Below are positions 21,391 through 29,578 of a stretch of DNA of 64,000 nucleotides, piece by piece. The stretch covers positions 201,501 to 265,500 of the forward strand of contig NZ_OY771647.1 in the NCBI RefSeq assembly GCF_963674925.1, read 5' to 3'. The notes under the pieces are model-generated. The model worked only from the letters and a program-made list of their open reading frames with translations, did no database searches and was not told where the DNA came from. Every line of letters begins with the position of its first letter. Position 1 is the stretch's first letter. The DNA is from an uncultured Draconibacterium sp. (GTDB taxonomy: Bacteria; Bacteroidota; Bacteroidia; Bacteroidales; Prolixibacteraceae). Both the position numbers and the translations under genes were made by a program.

Positions 21391-21462
21391 TCACCCCTGT
21401 CGTTCCTTTGGTCCTCCTGTCCCCTTCAGGGGACAATCGCTATGAGGTAGCGATAGGGGTGA
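21391..21462. repeat. nested palindromic intergenic element
   Basis: The outer arms TCACCCCT (21391-21398) and AGGGGTGA (21455-21462) are perfectly complementary; GTCG/CGAT extends the stem to 12 pairs with one G-T. Inside are a 6-bp hairpin with a TTCA loop (21419-21434) and a 7-bp hairpin ATCGCTA/TAGCGAT (21436-21454). The CGAT segment can pair either in the outer stem or in the second hairpin, so two folds compete. The element looks like a REP-type repeat. It lies in the 116-bp gap between the nuclease and transporter genes. Confidence 0.6.
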
Positions 21463-21485
21463 TTTGTTATTAATGTGTTTTGAAC

Positions 21486-22076
21486 TTACTTCTCTCGTTT
21501 ATTTAATTCATCGCGAATGATTGACGCCCTTTCATAATCCTCGTCTTCGATGGCCTCATTCAGCAATTCCTGCAAATCACTGGTTGAATATTGTGCATAT
21601 GAAGAAACGCTTGATTCAGGCTCGTCCTCATCCATCATACTGCGTACCGGAGAATTTTCATCATCCGATTCCAATACGATTCCGGCTTTTTGTAAAATTT
21701 CTTCCGAGGTATATATCGGGCACCTGAAACGTAAGGCCAAAGCTACCGCATCCGATGTTCGCGAATCAATCCGGATCTCTTTGCCGTTCATCTCACACAA
21801 AAGCTCTGAATAAAAAATACCTTCTTCCAGCTTGTAAATGGTTACTTCCAACAAGGCAATATCAAAAGCCAGAGCCATGTTTTTTATTAAATCGTGAGTA
21901 AGTGGCCGCGGAGGTTTTAACCCCTCCAACTGAATGGCAATCGCCTGTGCTTCGACAGGTCCAATGATAATAGGAATTCTGCGTTCACCATCTTCTTCTG
22001 CCAACACCAACGCGTAAGCCCCCGACTGGGTCTGACTTACCGATAATCCTAAAATGTTTAAGCGTATTTTTTGCAT
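21486..22076 (-). CDS. bifunctional nuclease domain (DUF151) protein with C-terminal UvrB/UvrC motif
   Basis: The protein belongs to the bifunctional nuclease family, named for RNase and DNase activity in a plant member; its bacterial role is not well defined. I use the ATG at 22076, giving MQKIRLNILGLSVSQ; the 15 codons before it have no family similarity. The BFN domain spans about residues 1-135, with the typical PIIIGPVEAQAIAIQLEG and DSRTSDAVALALRF motifs. An acidic linker follows. A UVR motif at about 155-195 (LQELLNEAIEDEDYERASII followed by RDELNKRE) is the short helical hairpin shared by UvrB, UvrC and McsA. The length of 196 residues matches Bacteroidota homologues. Confidence 0.9.
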   Translation of the reverse strand: MQKIRLNILGLSVSQTQSGAYALVLAEEDGERRIPIIIGPVEAQAIAIQLEGLKPPRPLTHDLIKNMALAFDIALLEVTIYKLEEGIFYSELLCEMNGKEIRIDSRTSDAVALALRFRCPIYTSEEILQKAGIVLESDDENSPVRSMMDEDEPESSVSSYAQYSTSDLQELLNEAIEDEDYERASIIRDELNKREK

Positions 22077-22198
22077 GCTAACGTTTGCCCTGTATCTTTT
22101 CGACGAAAACAAATATAACAATCATTTTGGTTATGTCGGTAATTATTAAAAAGGATTTACTGGAACACTAATCTATGCTGAACAACATCGTTGTAAAT

Positions 22199-22231
22199 AT
22201 TGACAAACAGGGGCAAAAGGTATTAACTTTG
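22199..22231 (+). promoter_or_regulatory. candidate sigma-ABfr-type promoter
   Basis: TAACTTTG (22224-22231) matches the Bacteroidota -7 consensus TAnnTTTG. A partial -33 element, ATTG (22199-22202), lies 21 bases upstream. Transcription would start around 22238 and give a leader of about 40 bases before the ATG at 22279. Confidence 0.5.
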
Positions 22232-22278
22232 TATAGTTCTTATTTTTTGTAGTATTTATTAACTAAAGTATTCAAGCC

Positions 22279-23100
22279 ATGAAAAAGTTAAAAGCAGACA
22301 GAGGCATACAAGGATTGGTTCCGGCCATTATCTCTCTTGTAATCTTCTTCTTATGTTTTATTCTTTTCGATCTCAGAGTAGCTTTTTCAGCGCTGGGGAT
22401 CCTGATTCTATGTTATTCGCTGGCATTCGGATTCTGGTCGTTTTATAAAACAGGCAATTATTATATGCTGGTGAGCGCTTTTTACCTACTATCTTTAGGC
22501 GGGCTAATGTTATTGATGAAAGTACCTGAAAGTCTAAATGCACCGGTCCCCCAGCTCCCTAATGAATTCAAAGTGGTCCTGGTATTTTTTTATCTTTTGT
22601 TGTTTTGGTTAATCTATGGAATGATTACCAAACGATTTAATTACAGGGGGCGTGAAGTGCTGGAATTGGCAGCATGGGATGTAGATGAAGGCCCTGAATC
22701 ATATACAGAGCGGCCCCGGCCTGCAGGAGTAGTCGATTATTCGAAATACGATATTATTGATTTCACCAATTACCTGAAACGCATTATGGTTGGAATGACC
22801 TACCAGGAAGAAAACAGGGTGTTGATTGTTCCCATAAAGTACGGACATGAATGGGGAGCCTTGTACAATCCTAATTTTAACTACCTCGAAAAAACCTGGA
22901 TTGCTTTCAATTTCGACGGACAGGTATCGGTACATATTTCACGAAAAGATTACCTCAATTACAAAGAAGATCTGGCATTCGATCACCTTTGCGAATCTAT
23001 GGGAAAGTTGTTTATCACCTTTGCCGATTTTTACATGCGGGGCGATAAAGTAAGAATTTTAGACCGTTTGAATTCGGTTAAACTTGGAATATTCTCCTAA
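22279..23100 (+). CDS. uncharacterised membrane protein with C-terminal soluble domain
   Basis: I do not recognise a named family. The 273-residue protein has four hydrophobic helices in the first 120 residues (around 13-32, 34-55, 60-80 and 98-117), then a soluble domain of about 150 residues. The soluble part is rich in aromatic and charged residues, including DYSKYDIIDFTNYLKRIM, and contains a segment with W-I-A-F-N-F-D-G. It ends one base before the start of a winged-helix protein gene, so the two are almost certainly translated from one transcript. This arrangement suggests a membrane sensor paired with a cytoplasmic regulator, but that is inference from position only. Confidence 0.6.
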   Translation: MKKLKADRGIQGLVPAIISLVIFFLCFILFDLRVAFSALGILILCYSLAFGFWSFYKTGNYYMLVSAFYLLSLGGLMLLMKVPESLNAPVPQLPNEFKVVLVFFYLLLFWLIYGMITKRFNYRGREVLELAAWDVDEGPESYTERPRPAGVVDYSKYDIIDFTNYLKRIMVGMTYQEENRVLIVPIKYGHEWGALYNPNFNYLEKTWIAFNFDGQVSVHISRKDYLNYKEDLAFDHLCESMGKLFITFADFYMRGDKVRILDRLNSVKLGIFS

Positions 23101-23101
23101 T

Positions 23102-23701
23102 ATGAACTTTGAACAAGCTGCCAGATTTGGCACATACATATCAAAAAATTATTCGAAAGATATTTTCAGACTTTTGAACAATTACCGCGACATTTCGGCG
23201 TCGGAAGCTGCATCGCGACTGGGCATACACATACAAACTGTCCAGGATTTTCTGGAAGCCATGGCCGACCTGGGAATTCTATCGAAGAAAGAAGTTACAG
23301 AGCGTAAACGTCCGTATTTTCGTTACACCCTCGAAAAACAAAAAATAGCATTTGAAATCGACCTGCTGGAAGAGTTGAGAAATTCCGGCGACAGTAGTTT
23401 GGAGCAATCAAAAATTCGCGAAAAAAGAAATGCGGGTGTACGTTTCTCGCTCGCCCGCAATGGCCAGTACTTTAGCAACCTTGCTATTTGGGTAGGGAAA
23501 GGGCGCGAACGGTCTGAAAAGAAAATCAATCTTACTACCGCACAGGGGAAGTTCCTCTATAATTTACCATTCCCCGATGGTGAACATCTGTCTCTTGAAG
23601 AGATTCGGGTAAAAGCCGGTGTTGAACCGGAGCATTTGCCCGAAATCAAAGACCTGGTTGAAGATCTCATTCAATACAAAGTTATTGAAGTTATTGGCTG
23701 A
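23102..23701 (+). CDS. winged-helix DNA-binding-like protein
   Basis: The 199-residue product starts at the ATG at 23102, one base after the stop of the membrane protein; a TTG at 23084 inside the upstream gene is a less likely start. Residues about 15-80 look like a winged helix: FRLLNNYRDISASEAASRLG, then HIQTVQDFLEAMADLGILSK and a basic wing (ERKRPYFRYTL). The remainder is mixed alpha/beta, with a second possible helical repeat near the C-terminus (LPEIKDLVEDLIQYKVIEVI). There is no signal peptide or membrane segment. It could be a transcription regulator acting with the membrane protein encoded just upstream. A remote regulator family search would be needed to name it. Confidence 0.6.
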   Translation: MNFEQAARFGTYISKNYSKDIFRLLNNYRDISASEAASRLGIHIQTVQDFLEAMADLGILSKKEVTERKRPYFRYTLEKQKIAFEIDLLEELRNSGDSSLEQSKIREKRNAGVRFSLARNGQYFSNLAIWVGKGRERSEKKINLTTAQGKFLYNLPFPDGEHLSLEEIRVKAGVEPEHLPEIKDLVEDLIQYKVIEVIG

Positions 23702-23795
23702 GGAAGTAGTTAAAAAAATCCCGGTGTCCAAAACTTTTTCTTAAAAAGATGTAGTTTTTCTCGTTTCGTTGCGACCAACAAAGTGAAACAAAAAA

Positions 23796-24305
23796 ATGAA
23801 AGTGCTGAGATCAAAGAAAAAGGAATTCAGTGAATTGATCGAAAAACACCAGGCGATCATTCATAAAGTAACAATGGTTTATACCAATGGGCCGGCCGAC
23901 CGTGAAGACCTTTTTCAGGAAATCTGCCTGCAGCTATGGAGATCGTATCCAAATTTCAGGGAAGAAGCAAAATTCACCACCTGGATGTACCGGGTAGCGC
24001 TAAATACAGCAATCAGCGATGTACGGAAAAAGAATAAGGATCTTCATTTTGAACAGCTGCGCGACAACGATCGTATGGAAACAGAACCTTCTGATGAGAA
24101 GGAACAGATGAGACTACTGTACCGGGCTATTTCAAAACTCAACCGGATTGACAAAGCGCTAATTCTGCTTTGGCTCGAAGAAAAAAGTTATGACGAGATA
24201 GCAGCGATTATGGGGACAACGAAAGGCAATGTAAGCGTGAAACTGGTGCGCATAAAGCGGAAGCTGGAAGAACTGGTTTCAGAAACAGAAAAGCAAGAGT
24301 CATGA
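23796..24305 (+). CDS. ECF-type RNA polymerase sigma factor
   Basis: This is a 169-residue extracytoplasmic-function sigma factor. Region 2 covers about residues 10-80, with the core-binding and -10 recognition motifs DREDLFQEICLQLWRSYPNF and TWMYRVALNTAISDVRK. Region 4 covers about 110-160, with a helix-turn-helix SYDEIAAIMGTTKGNVSVKL followed by VRIKRKLEEL. It overlaps the next gene by 4 bp (ATGA), so sigma factor and downstream membrane protein are translationally coupled. By analogy with other ECF pairs the membrane protein may act as the anti-sigma factor, but it lacks a recognisable zinc-finger or FecR domain. The target promoters are unknown; an autoregulated promoter upstream is possible but not identified. 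Confidence 0.93.
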   Translation: MKVLRSKKKEFSELIEKHQAIIHKVTMVYTNGPADREDLFQEICLQLWRSYPNFREEAKFTTWMYRVALNTAISDVRKKNKDLHFEQLRDNDRMETEPSDEKEQMRLLYRAISKLNRIDKALILLWLEEKSYDEIAAIMGTTKGNVSVKLVRIKRKLEELVSETEKQES

Positions 24306-25048
24306 ACAAAAACGACGAAAAATTAAAAGCCATGTGGAACAAAACAGAAAACCTTATCGGATCTTCGGAATACGACAGCTCAAATATTGAACGCTTTTTA
24401 TCCGGAAGATCACACAGCACTGCCCAGATGATCAAAAAAATGATTTATATGGACCTTATTATGAAGGGCGTAGTGATGATCGCACTTCTTGTCGACATTA
24501 TTCTTTATGCCGGAACCACCAACGTAGTGGCAGTGTGCATAAGCGGAATGGTGCCGTTAGCCGGTCTGGCGTATTATCAACAAAAGATGCTGACACGTTT
24601 TGCCGAAATTGCCGACCACGGACAAACGACACGCGACAAACTGGTATCGATGCTAACGTATTTAAAAACCCGTTTTACCAGCACTTTGATTTCTATTTCA
24701 ATAACCTACTTGTTTATTTTTATAGCCGGATCGTTGGCCTACTTTTATGCCGTTTACGGAATGGTCCGCCCACTCGATTGGGTCGACATCGCCGTATTTA
24801 TAAGCTTTATATTAATTGGCCTTGGATTTAACTTTTTCACCTTTCGCGCACAGGTGCAATACCACATCAAACACCTCCAGATTTGTTTAAGTGATCTGAA
24901 TGACAAGAACCTGGAACTGGTTTCTGAAAACATTGAACTACAACGAAAACGCGACCGGACCAACAAACTATTGCTGCTATTTCTGCTCGTTTTCGGAATT
25001 CTACTGCTTGTTATTGTATTTAAAAACATCGGTTTTATCATCAAATAA
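24302..25048 (+). CDS. multi-pass membrane protein coupled to ECF sigma factor (possible anti-sigma)
   Basis: This 248-residue protein begins in the ATGA overlap with the sigma factor stop. The N-terminal 50 residues are soluble and charged (MNKNDEKLKAMWNKTENLI), like the cytoplasmic arm of membrane anti-sigma proteins in Bacteroidota. Five hydrophobic helices follow, at about 55-75, 78-95, 128-150, 158-178 and 222-245. A charged, coiled-coil-like stretch (LSDLNDKNLELVSENIELQR) lies before the last helix. No zinc-binding HxxxCxxC motif is present. The anti-sigma role is inferred from coupling and topology. A transglutaminase-like gene follows about 50 bp downstream and is probably in the same operon. 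Confidence 0.7.
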   Translation: MNKNDEKLKAMWNKTENLIGSSEYDSSNIERFLSGRSHSTAQMIKKMIYMDLIMKGVVMIALLVDIILYAGTTNVVAVCISGMVPLAGLAYYQQKMLTRFAEIADHGQTTRDKLVSMLTYLKTRFTSTLISISITYLFIFIAGSLAYFYAVYGMVRPLDWVDIAVFISFILIGLGFNFFTFRAQVQYHIKHLQICLSDLNDKNLELVSENIELQRKRDRTNKLLLLFLLVFGILLLVIVFKNIGFIIK

Positions 25049-25099
25049 ACCGAACAAGGAACAGTGAACGTACTGTTCATCAACCAAAAATTTACTGCC

Positions 25100-27121
25100 A
25101 TGAAAACAATAAAAACCATAAGCTGGCTATTGCTGTCTACTTTTTTATGGGTAGCAGCAGCAGGGCAAACCCTAAACGACCTGCCGAAAAAAATGACTTA
25201 CGCCGTTGAGATAAGCGGTGTACTTTGTGGCTATTCGGAGTCGACCATAAATACCACTGAAAAAGATGGTCAAAAATTGCTTAGCGTACAGACCGAGGCA
25301 CTGGTAAAACAACGTGCCCTGGGAGGAAATGTGGAGTTAACCATTACTGAACTTGCATTAATTTCTGCGGGAACTGAACTTCCGGTTTTGGTTGAACAGC
25401 GTTTTAAAACCAATGCCGAAGTATACTCTTGTGCAAGTTTTGATAATGGAGTTGTGTATTTTACTTCCGTAGAAGGTGGTGAACCACGAGAAATACAAAT
25501 ACCTACTGATGTCATTCTGGAGAATACACTTTCCTACCCACATTTAATGAACGATTTTATTCAGGGCGATGCGGCAACAAAAGAATACCGGGTTTTCGAT
25601 AACCAGAGTGGGAATATAATATCGAAAACCTATGAAAGGATCGGTGAAGAAAAACTGGAACTGGCGGGAGCCAATTATAGTACAATTTTATTAGAAGAGT
25701 TCAACCATCAAACAGGTATAACTGCAAAAATCTGACTGAATAAAGAAAACAGTCGCGCGTTAAAAACCGAAGGTTCTAACCGGCTCATTTACCTGGCCAA
25801 CGAATCCATAAAAAGTAGCATTCAGGTTGTTGATGTCGATAATTTGCTTTTTGCCCGGGTTGATAAAGTTATCGCCAATGTTCATGCTATTTCTTCCATG
25901 AGAGTTGAAGCAACCATACAATCTGAAGGAGAAGTAATTACTGTTGACCACCTAAATATCCCGGGGCAAAAATTTGAGGGGACGATAAACAACAATTTAA
26001 TTGAAGGCATATTTGAAATTGAGAAACAGCATTACACAGGAGAAAATGCCCCACCTTTTCCACCGAAGTTTGCTGATGAAAAACTAAAAAAATACCTTGA
26101 ACCGGAAAGACTGATCGAATCGGATCATCCCGTTCTGATTAATGAAGCGGAACGAATTACTATCGATTCAAAAGATGCCTGGGAAGCTGCAGTAAAACTC
26201 AGCACGTGGGTTGGCGAGAATATTATGGGTGCCATTCCCGGAGGAACTTCCGCAATTAATACTTACAATACCCGCGAAGGAGAATGCGGCTCCCACTCGC
26301 GATTATTAACAGCTTTTTGTCGTGCGGTTGGCATTCCGGCTCGACTTTCAATCGGTTGCATGTATATTTCGTATGCGGGTGGTTGTTTTTACCAACACGC
26401 CTGGACCGAGGTATACATGGGCGATGCCGGCTGGATTCCCATTGACGCTACCGCACACGAGTTCGATTTTGTAGATGCCGGACATATCAGGTTGGGTGAA
26501 AAAACTTCCTTCAATCCGAAAGCCATGAAAATTCTGGACTATCAAATGGTGAACGCAATGGTTGATAATACCGTTCCTGATGAATACAAAAAATACCTCG
26601 GCAATTACCTGTTTGAAGAACGAAACAGCATTTTTAAAATTCTGTATCAAAACGGAAGTCTTGCAGTTGATATACCTAACTCCCAGGTGCTGGCACTTAA
26701 TCCGCCTGATAAAAATGGCGTGTTTTATCCGACAGTTACCAGGCAGCTGAATTTCTCTTTCCAAAAAGATATTTACGAAAATATTGCAACCATGAAATTA
26801 CAGCAGGTAATTCCTTTGGGTAAAAAATTTGAACAAGACAGCATCTCTTCCGGAGTGCCCGATGACATAAGACCACTTGTAGGAAATTACTGGTTTACAC
26901 AGGCACAGGCCGATTTTAAAGTAATTTATGAAAACGGAATCCTTGCTTTTATAAACCCTTTGACAAATGAAACAGTAAAACTACCAAAACATACTGAGTC
27001 CGGATTATGGAAAGATGAGTTGGGTAAAAATGAAGTAGAGTTTGAAAGAAACGATGCTGACGAAGTAGTAAGAATGCTTGTATATGTTAATGTTTATTTG
27101 AAAAAACAAGTTGAACTTTAA
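25100..27121 (+). pseudogene. transglutaminase-like secreted protein, interrupted by in-frame TGA
   Basis: Two readings in the same frame, 25100-25735 and a downstream part commonly opened near 25844-27121, are one gene split by a single TGA at 25733-25735. Translation continues without any shift on both sides (TAKI-stop-LNKENSRALKTEG), and a Trp (TGG) would fit the position. The full length would be about 673 residues. The first part has a signal peptide (MKTIKTISWLLLSTFLWVAA, then AGQ). The second part contains a transglutaminase core with the triad in GECGSHSRLL (Cys), QHAWTEVY (His) and WIPIDAT (Asp), then two repeats of a small beta domain beginning PDEYKKYLGNYLFEE and PDDIRPLVGNYWF. If the stop is real, only a 212-residue secreted N-terminal fragment would be made and the catalytic part would need an internal start without a signal peptide. 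A base-call error is the main alternative. It follows the ECF sigma factor and membrane protein genes. Confidence 0.8.
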
Positions 27122-27131
27122 AACAACAGTC

Positions 27132-27317
27132 ATGGAATACAAAGTGCACAAACTAAAAGTAAACATGAACGAAGATCAGCAAATGCTGGAGCAATTTTTA
27201 AATAATTTGCACGGCGAAGTAGTGTCTATTGTTCCCAATGTTAAACCAATCTTCAGGCCAATGGGAGCCACTGCCAAAGTCGATTTCCTGCTAATAATTG
27301 AAAAGCTTGCAAATTAG
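27132..27317 (+). CDS. small hypothetical protein (61 aa)
   Basis: A 61-residue protein starts at the ATG at 27132, ten bases after the transglutaminase stop; upstream readings in the same frame only run into that gene's end. The sequence is mixed alpha/beta with a predicted helix (NEDQQMLEQFLNNLHGEV) followed by two likely strands (VVSIVPNVKPI and KVDFLLIIEKL). This resembles small conserved proteins of Bacteroidota with no known function. It has no cysteines, signal peptide or membrane segment. Position suggests membership of the sigma factor operon. Confidence 0.6.
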   Translation: MEYKVHKLKVNMNEDQQMLEQFLNNLHGEVVSIVPNVKPIFRPMGATAKVDFLLIIEKLAN

Positions 27318-27337
27318 CCATCAATGTATTGGTATTT

Positions 27338-27440
27338 ATTTGCTAATTATCTAAAATAAATTACTCTTGCAGTCCGATTTTTGAATCGTTCAGACTCGAA
27401 TAAGTGAAATCCGATGCGATATCCGCCTGACGGTGTAAAC
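27338..27440 (+). repeat. duplicate copy (A) of the rplU promoter and leader
   Basis: This 103-bp sequence aligns without gaps to the rplU promoter/leader at 29461-29563, with 8 mismatches by my count (about 92% identity). It keeps TTTG (27339-27342), the 19-base spacer and a near-consensus -7 element, TACTCTTG (27362-27369), with one change from TAnnTTTG. The transcript would run antisense into the 3' end of the histidine kinase gene. The left arm of the leader stem has one mismatch here (TCAGAC instead of TCAGGC). No protein gene follows it on this strand for about 2.1 kb. Confidence 0.85.
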
Positions 27441-27480
27441 CAGGGGCAAATGAATCCAAAAACTGTGTGAGATTATAAAA

Positions 27481-29277
27481 TTAAGGAAGCGGAATGGTGA
27501 AGTAAAATTCCGCTCCTTGTCCTATTTCGCTATCGGCCCAGATCACTCCGCCATGTTTCTCCACCAGCTCTTTACAAAGAACAAGCCCCAGTCCGGTACC
27601 CGGTTCTTCGTTGGTACCTGCTGTTGAAAAACTTTCGTCGACTTTAAATAATTTCCGGAGGTTTTCGGGACTGATTCCAACACCCGTATCGGCAACGGTA
27701 AAAATGTATTTTCCGTCGCTGAATTTTGCCGTGAATGTAACAGTACCACCTTCGGGAGTAAATTTAATTGCATTGCTTAGCAGGTTGCGAACAATGGTAC
27801 TAAACATATTCCTATCAGCTATCAATTCCATTTTTTCAGGAACCAACTTCACAAGTGTTAGTTTTTTATTCAGGGCACTTAACTCTAAAATCTGAAAAAT
27901 TTCATCCACACAACGCTCCACATCAATCGGTTTTGGCTCTAAGGCCACTTTCTTGCGTTGCAGGTTTGCCCAATCGAGCAACTCAGTAAGTAAATTATAG
28001 GTTTTAAGAATACCGTTATAAAGGTAGTTTGTGTATTCTTTTATATGCTCAGTTTGGTCATTATCTACCTCCTCTTTCAGCATCTCCCCAAATCCAAGCA
28101 TCGTGTTAAACGGGCTTCGTAAGTCGTGAGCGATTATCGAGAAAAAACGATCTTTTGCAGCATTCAGTTCCTTCATTTTCACCAGGTTATCGTGTATTCT
28201 TTTCTCAGCTAATTTACGTCTGTTTATCGAACGGGCAAGCACCCAGGCTCCCCACCCACTCAGGATAATAAGCAACAAATAAACGATCAACAACTGGCTA
28301 TTTCTTTGCTTTTGGCTTTTATACAATATTGCCTGAGGAATAAAAGAAACTGCTTTCCAGTAATAATTTTGGGTTGCATTAAAAGCCTCCTGTTCTGTCC
28401 AGACTTTTTCGGGATCATTATTTTCTAACGGATAAATGGTATTAAATGTAAAAAGTCCCTTTTCATTTTCAAATTGTCCCGAAGTTTGGGATGAAATTAC
28501 TTTCCACTCTTCAGGATAATAATGTTGAAAGTTGACCTCCTCTTTGCCGTCAAACATAAATCCCCACTCCAGTTCCGCATCGGGAGCTTTTAACCAGTAA
28601 CTCTCTTTGTTTAGCAACATAAAGTGTTCCGCAAAACGGTGATTACCTACCGACTCAAAGCTCCGAAGCATGTAAGCCCCCAGATAATTAAATACCAGGA
28701 TTCCCTTTTTTTCACCTTTTTCATTGAACATTGGCGTAGCAAATCGTAAAATTGGTTTTAATGGAATTTCTATCCTTTCGTTTTCAATATTCAGGTCGAA
28801 AGGAGATACATAAATCTCATCCTGGTTTAGTTTTAATGTATTCCGGAAATATGGGCGATGGCTTTTGTTTTGTAAATCTTCTTGTGCGACTACAACCGCC
28901 ACACTATCCTTTAAATTTACCCGCAATATTTCTTTACCTTCGATATCAAGCAGGCGAATCTGGTCATATAACAGCCTTTTTATACTCACTTTTCGAAACA
29001 CTGTTAAAATAGTATTCCTCACCGACTGATCGTCAGGATCTTGCCACATATCGTGAAAGATATTCAAAGCAGCCATAATCTGGATGTCACCAATAATAAA
29101 ATTGAGATCGCGATGGATAATCTCGGATTTCATACTGACTTCAGCCTGCTCAGAATTTAATGAAATCATTTTATCGGAGTTATTTTGTACTTCTTTAATC
29201 GTAAACACAACTCCGGTAAAAAGAATAAAAAGGGGAATAAAAATTCTAAAAAAAATTCTAAAAATCCGTCTTTGCAT
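27481..29277 (-). CDS. membrane sensor histidine kinase with Cache-like periplasmic domain
   Basis: This 598-residue inner-membrane kinase should autophosphorylate on histidine in response to a periplasmic signal. TM1 covers about 8-27 and TM2 about 328-349. The region between them resembles a double-Cache sensor, including the segment EIYVSPFDLNIENERIEIP and RFATPMFNEKGEKKGILVFN. HisKA follows with the phosphoacceptor His at about 384 (FFSIIAHDLRSPFN). The ATPase domain has the N box at about 498-505 (NLLSNAIKF), G1 DTGVGI at 530-535 and G2 GTGLGL at 560-565. No HAMP domain and no receiver domain are visible, and no response regulator gene is adjacent. The gene sits on the minus strand between two direct copies of the rplU leader. 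Confidence 0.93.
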   Translation of the reverse strand: MQRRIFRIFFRIFIPLFILFTGVVFTIKEVQNNSDKMISLNSEQAEVSMKSEIIHRDLNFIIGDIQIMAALNIFHDMWQDPDDQSVRNTILTVFRKVSIKRLLYDQIRLLDIEGKEILRVNLKDSVAVVVAQEDLQNKSHRPYFRNTLKLNQDEIYVSPFDLNIENERIEIPLKPILRFATPMFNEKGEKKGILVFNYLGAYMLRSFESVGNHRFAEHFMLLNKESYWLKAPDAELEWGFMFDGKEEVNFQHYYPEEWKVISSQTSGQFENEKGLFTFNTIYPLENNDPEKVWTEQEAFNATQNYYWKAVSFIPQAILYKSQKQRNSQLLIVYLLLIILSGWGAWVLARSINRRKLAEKRIHDNLVKMKELNAAKDRFFSIIAHDLRSPFNTMLGFGEMLKEEVDNDQTEHIKEYTNYLYNGILKTYNLLTELLDWANLQRKKVALEPKPIDVERCVDEIFQILELSALNKKLTLVKLVPEKMELIADRNMFSTIVRNLLSNAIKFTPEGGTVTFTAKFSDGKYIFTVADTGVGISPENLRKLFKVDESFSTAGTNEEPGTGLGLVLCKELVEKHGGVIWADSEIGQGAEFYFTIPLP

Positions 29278-29460
29278 ATGCTGTTTTGAAACGTCGAAAA
29301 ATCTTTCAGAAACGTTTTCTTTTGTTATCTCTGATACTTATAAAATTATACCTTAAATCGTGAACACAAAACAGATCTTACTAATTTAGGTATTATTGAA
29401 TTAACTTTTAAAATTTCAGGAAATTAAAGATGTAAAATCAATGTCAAAAAAGACGCAATT

Positions 29461-29563
29461 ATTTGCTAATTATCTAAAATTAACTACTTTTGCAGTCCGA
29501 ATTTTGAATCGATCAGGCTCGAATAAGTGAAATCCAAAGCGATATCCGCCTGACGGTGTAAAC
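29461..29563 (+). repeat. rplU promoter and 5' leader, copy B of the direct repeat
   Basis: This is the presumed functional copy of the repeat, directly upstream of rplU. The leader downstream of the promoter holds an inverted pair TCAGGC (29513-29518) and GCCTGA (29548-29553) that can form a 6-bp stem around a 29-base loop. The repeat ends 15 bases before the rplU start. A structured leader before L21 suggests autogenous control by ribosomal protein, as known for several ribosomal operons. That is inference, since I cannot match this leader to a named RNA family. Confidence 0.75.
29462..29492 (+). promoter_or_regulatory. consensus Bacteroidota promoter of rplU-rpmA
   Basis: TTTG (29462-29465) and TACTTTTG (29485-29492) are separated by 19 bases, an exact match to the TTTG-N19-TAnnTTTG consensus for the primary sigma factor of this phylum. 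Transcription would begin around 29498, giving a leader of about 80 bases before the rplU ATG at 29579. Confidence 0.9.
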
Positions 29564-29578
29564 ATTAAAAGTGAAAAT

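Noticed and set aside
7300..22076. Complete polysaccharide-utilisation locus
   Set aside because: SusC and SusD are present, but no carbohydrate-active enzyme or regulator is found around them.
25733..25735. TGA as a selenocysteine codon
   Set aside because: The position is far from the catalytic Cys (GECGSHS), fits Trp better, and no SECIS-like hairpin is evident right after it.
27338..29563. Kinase as cargo of a transposon with terminal repeats
   Set aside because: The flanking copies are direct repeats carrying a promoter and leader; there is no transposase, no terminal inverted repeat and no clear target duplication.
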